The notes beneath the pieces were generated by a model that worked only from the letters and a program-made list of their open reading frames with translations, made no database searches and was not told the origin of the DNA. From the NCBI RefSeq assembly GCF_005863245.1, contig NZ_VBUT01000007.1:248001-312000 (forward strand): DNA of 64,000 nt, written 5' to 3'. Positions 61,532-64,000 of this stretch are shown piece after piece; positions within the stretch are counted from its first letter, which is position 1; each line of letters starts with the position of its first letter. The position numbers and the translations under genes were made by a program. This DNA comes from Nocardia cyriacigeorgica (GTDB lineage Bacteria > Actinomycetota > Actinomycetes > Mycobacteriales > Mycobacteriaceae).

Positions 61532-61596
61532 ATCGGCACCTCCGCGAGAGTCGGCGAAACAATGACTGACCAAGCATTGCACAGTTTCATCGTCGA

Positions 61597-61644
61597 TTGA
61601 CACACAGCGTGAGCAAGTGAGAAGGTTTCCGCGCAATCTTCTCA
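61597..61644 (+). promoter_or_regulatory. Promoter-operator of the second MpaB gene
   Basis: TTGACA (61597-61602), 15 bases, then a 27-bp palindrome (61618-61644) with arms TGAGAAGGTT and AATCTTCTCA. Spacing and arm ends match the copy at 59981-60028. It lies in the divergent spacer of the TetR gene, so it may also serve autoregulation. Confidence 0.7.
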
Positions 61645-61661
61645 TCGAAATGAGGTCAACG

Positions 61662-62522
61662 ATGACCGCTGTCGCGCCCGCCACCACCGGCGGACCCGTA
61701 CCGGCGCCACCGGCGGACTTCGTCGTCGAGGACTACATCGACGGCGTCTCCGCCTTCCTCGGCGGCACCGCCAACGTCATCATGCAGCTGGGCCTGCGTC
61801 CGGTCGCCTACGGCGTGCTGGAAAGCGACGTCGACAGCGGCAAGGTGATGGTGCATCCGCTCAAGCGGCTGCGCACCACGCTCACCTATCTCGCGGTGGC
61901 GATGATGGGCAGTGCGGACGAACGAGCCGCCTACCGCGAGGCCGTCAACGGCTCGCACCGCAGCATCCGGTCCAAGCCGTCGAGCCCGGTGAAGTACAAC
62001 GCTTTCGACCCGAACCTGCAACTGTGGGTGGCGGCCTGCCTGTACTGGGGTTTCGCCGACATGCTCGACAAGCTGCGCGGCGGCATCGACGAGGACGCCG
62101 CGAACGCCTTCTACCAGCACAGTGTGCGCCTGGGCGCCACCCTTCAGATGCGGCCGGAGATGTGGCCGGCCGATCGCGCGGCCTTCGCCGAGTACTGGGA
62201 GACCAATCTGGCCGCCACCGCGATCGACCCGGTGGTCCGCGACTACTTCAACGACCTCATCGACCTGAAGATGATGCCGCGCGCGGTGCAGGTGCTGTTC
62301 GCGCGGTTCCAGCGGTTCGTCGTCACCGGGGTGTTGCCGTGGCATCTGCGCCGGGAGATGGGCATGCGCTGGTCGGCGCGCGATCAGCGGCGTTTCGAGC
62401 GGCTGATGCGGCTCATCGGCGCGGTCGTCACCCGGCTGCCCGCGCCGGCCAGGATGTTCCCGCTGAACTTCTACCTGTGGGATCTGCGCCGCCGCATGCG
62501 TAAGGGCTTGCCGCTGGTGTGA
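61662..62522 (+). CDS. MpaB/DUF2236-family oxygenase 2
   Basis: A 286-residue paralogue of the gene at 60049, closely similar throughout (LTYLAVAMMGSADERAAYRE, YNAFDPNLQLWVAACLYWG). In the first conserved block the copy reads MQLGLRPVAYGV where copy 1 has MQLSHPAVGYGV, so the histidine of copy 1 is replaced. ATG 61662 follows GAGG. Its stop codon directly abuts the stop codon of the convergent proline dehydrogenase gene. Confidence 0.85.
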   Translation: MTAVAPATTGGPVPAPPADFVVEDYIDGVSAFLGGTANVIMQLGLRPVAYGVLESDVDSGKVMVHPLKRLRTTLTYLAVAMMGSADERAAYREAVNGSHRSIRSKPSSPVKYNAFDPNLQLWVAACLYWGFADMLDKLRGGIDEDAANAFYQHSVRLGATLQMRPEMWPADRAAFAEYWETNLAATAIDPVVRDYFNDLIDLKMMPRAVQVLFARFQRFVVTGVLPWHLRREMGMRWSARDQRRFERLMRLIGAVVTRLPAPARMFPLNFYLWDLRRRMRKGLPLV

Positions 62523-63469
62523 TCAGCGCCCGGCCAGAGCACGCAGGAAGAAGCCCAGGTTGGCCGGCCGCTCGGCCAGCCTGCGCATGAGATAGCCGTA
62601 CCACTGGTCGCCGTAGGGCACATACACCCGCATGGTGTTCCCGGCGGCGGCGATCCTGGCCTGCTCGTCCTCGCGGATGCCGTAGAGCATCTGGTACTCG
62701 ACATCGCCCGGACCGCGCCCGGTGTCGGCCAGCAGCCAGTCGGCGGCGGCGATCATCTCCGGATCGTGCGAGGCCACCATCGGATAGCCCTCGCCGCGCA
62801 TGAGCACGTCCAGACAGCGGCGGTAGGAGGCGTCGACCTCGTCGCGGTGCTGATAGGCCACCTGCTCCGGTTCCCGATAGGCGCCCTTGCACAACCGGAT
62901 CCGGGAGCCGGGGCCGGCGAAATCCCGGCAGTCGGCCTCGGTGCGGCGCAGGTAGGCCTGCAAGACCGTGCCGAGCCACGGGAACTCCTCACGCAGCTCG
63001 GACACCGTCGCGAGGGTGGCGTCGGTGGTGGTGTGGTCCTCGGCGTCGACGGTGACCCAGATGCCCGCCTGCACCGCCTTGGTGCACAGCGTGCGCAGAT
63101 TCTCGGTGGCGATGGCGGGCCCGTCGCCGGGCAGCGCCTGCCCGAGCGCCGACAGCTTCACCGAGACCTCGAGCGGCGCCGCACCCGCCGGTCCGAGCGA
63201 AACATCCAGCGCCGACAGATCATTGAGCAGCGACAGATACTCGGCGACCGCCGCGTCGGCCTGCGCGCGATCGGTGGTGTTCTCGCCGAGATAGTCGACG
63301 CTCACCGCGCGCCCGCCGGCCAGCAGTTGCCTGGCCACCGGGATCAACTCCGCCCTGGTCTCGCCCGCCACGAATCGCCGCACGATGTCGGCGGTCACCG
63401 GTGTGCCGGTCACCAGCCGTTTCAGCCGCGGCGACCCGGCCGCGGCGAGGATGGCGGGCCGTAGCGGGT

Positions 63470-63473
<4 letters not shown>
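62523..63473 (-). CDS. pruB: Proline dehydrogenase
   Basis: A 316-residue monofunctional FAD-dependent proline dehydrogenase that oxidises proline to pyrroline-5-carboxylate and passes electrons to the quinone pool. Barrel motifs VSVKLSALGQ, VTVDAEDHTTTD and IRLCKGAYREPEQVA match the family, and the C-terminal VPYGDQWYGYLMRRLAERP helix is typical. GTG 63473 overlaps the P5C dehydrogenase stop by 4 bases. It is equivalent to Rv1188. Confidence 0.94.

Positions 63474-64000
<527 letters not shown>

Overview
The window is about 64 kb of gene-dense, GC-rich (roughly 70%) chromosome from a mycolic-acid actinomycete, most likely Nocardia or a close relative. The evidence is GTG/ATG starts, 4-bp ATGA/GTGA gene overlaps, many leaderless promoters, and a gene set that matches from memory the Mycobacterium tuberculosis interval Rv1187-Rv1249. 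No rRNA, tRNA, CRISPR array, insertion sequence or prophage was seen. The sequence reads as core chromosome with lineage-specific insertions.

Layout. 0-7 kb: the end of an ABC exporter, kgd (2-oxoglutarate decarboxylase/dehydrogenase), an F420-type LLM oxidoreductase and a small secreted protein. 7-13 kb: a TetR gene divergent from a Baeyer-Villiger monooxygenase, an SDR, an HSL-type esterase and a FadD15-type acyl-CoA ligase. 13-15.4 kb: a PadR-MFS efflux operon with a palindromic operator. 15.6-20.1 kb: an osmoprotectant (OpuC/ProU-like) ABC transporter plus a second, divergent binding protein. 20-29.9 kb: CorA, a PHP phosphoesterase, a flavoprotein, malic enzyme, a suppressor-of-fused-domain protein, a CoA-ester lyase, a soluble MgtE_N/CBS protein and a DUF1003 protein. 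30-36 kb: two transglycosylases, Mrp, a DivIVA-like protein, Tag glycosylase, DUF3117 and an RlmA-like methyltransferase. 36-42 kb: divergent glgM/glgC, then a TetR-controlled multidrug ABC transporter. 42-46 kb: the envelope-stress locus sigE-rseA-htrA-tatB. 46-55 kb: gpgS-folP2, fadD6, two LOG proteins and divergent dapE/dapD. 55-64 kb: a receptor-like Ser/Thr kinase overlapping a lipoprotein, a HigBA-like toxin-antitoxin pair, fadD36, two MpaB/DUF2236 oxygenases around a TetR gene, and the proline catabolic pair PRODH/P5CDH (the last cut by the window end).

Functional themes are central carbon metabolism (Kgd, malic enzyme), envelope and storage glucans (GlgM, GlgC, GpgS), lysine/diaminopimelate synthesis (DapD, DapE), envelope stress (SigE, RseA, HtrA, two transglycosylases), and small-molecule responses under TetR/PadR repressors.

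The most notable regulatory observations are these. (1) At least 16 genes have a TANNNT hexamer 6-7 nt before the start codon, so they are predicted to be leaderless. (2) The two MpaB genes share a TTGACA-N15-27-bp palindrome module flanking the TetR gene. (3) The conserved block equivalent to Rv1209-Rv1224 is inverted relative to its flanks when compared with M. tuberculosis. (4) Strong palindromic operators are visible at four one-component regulators.
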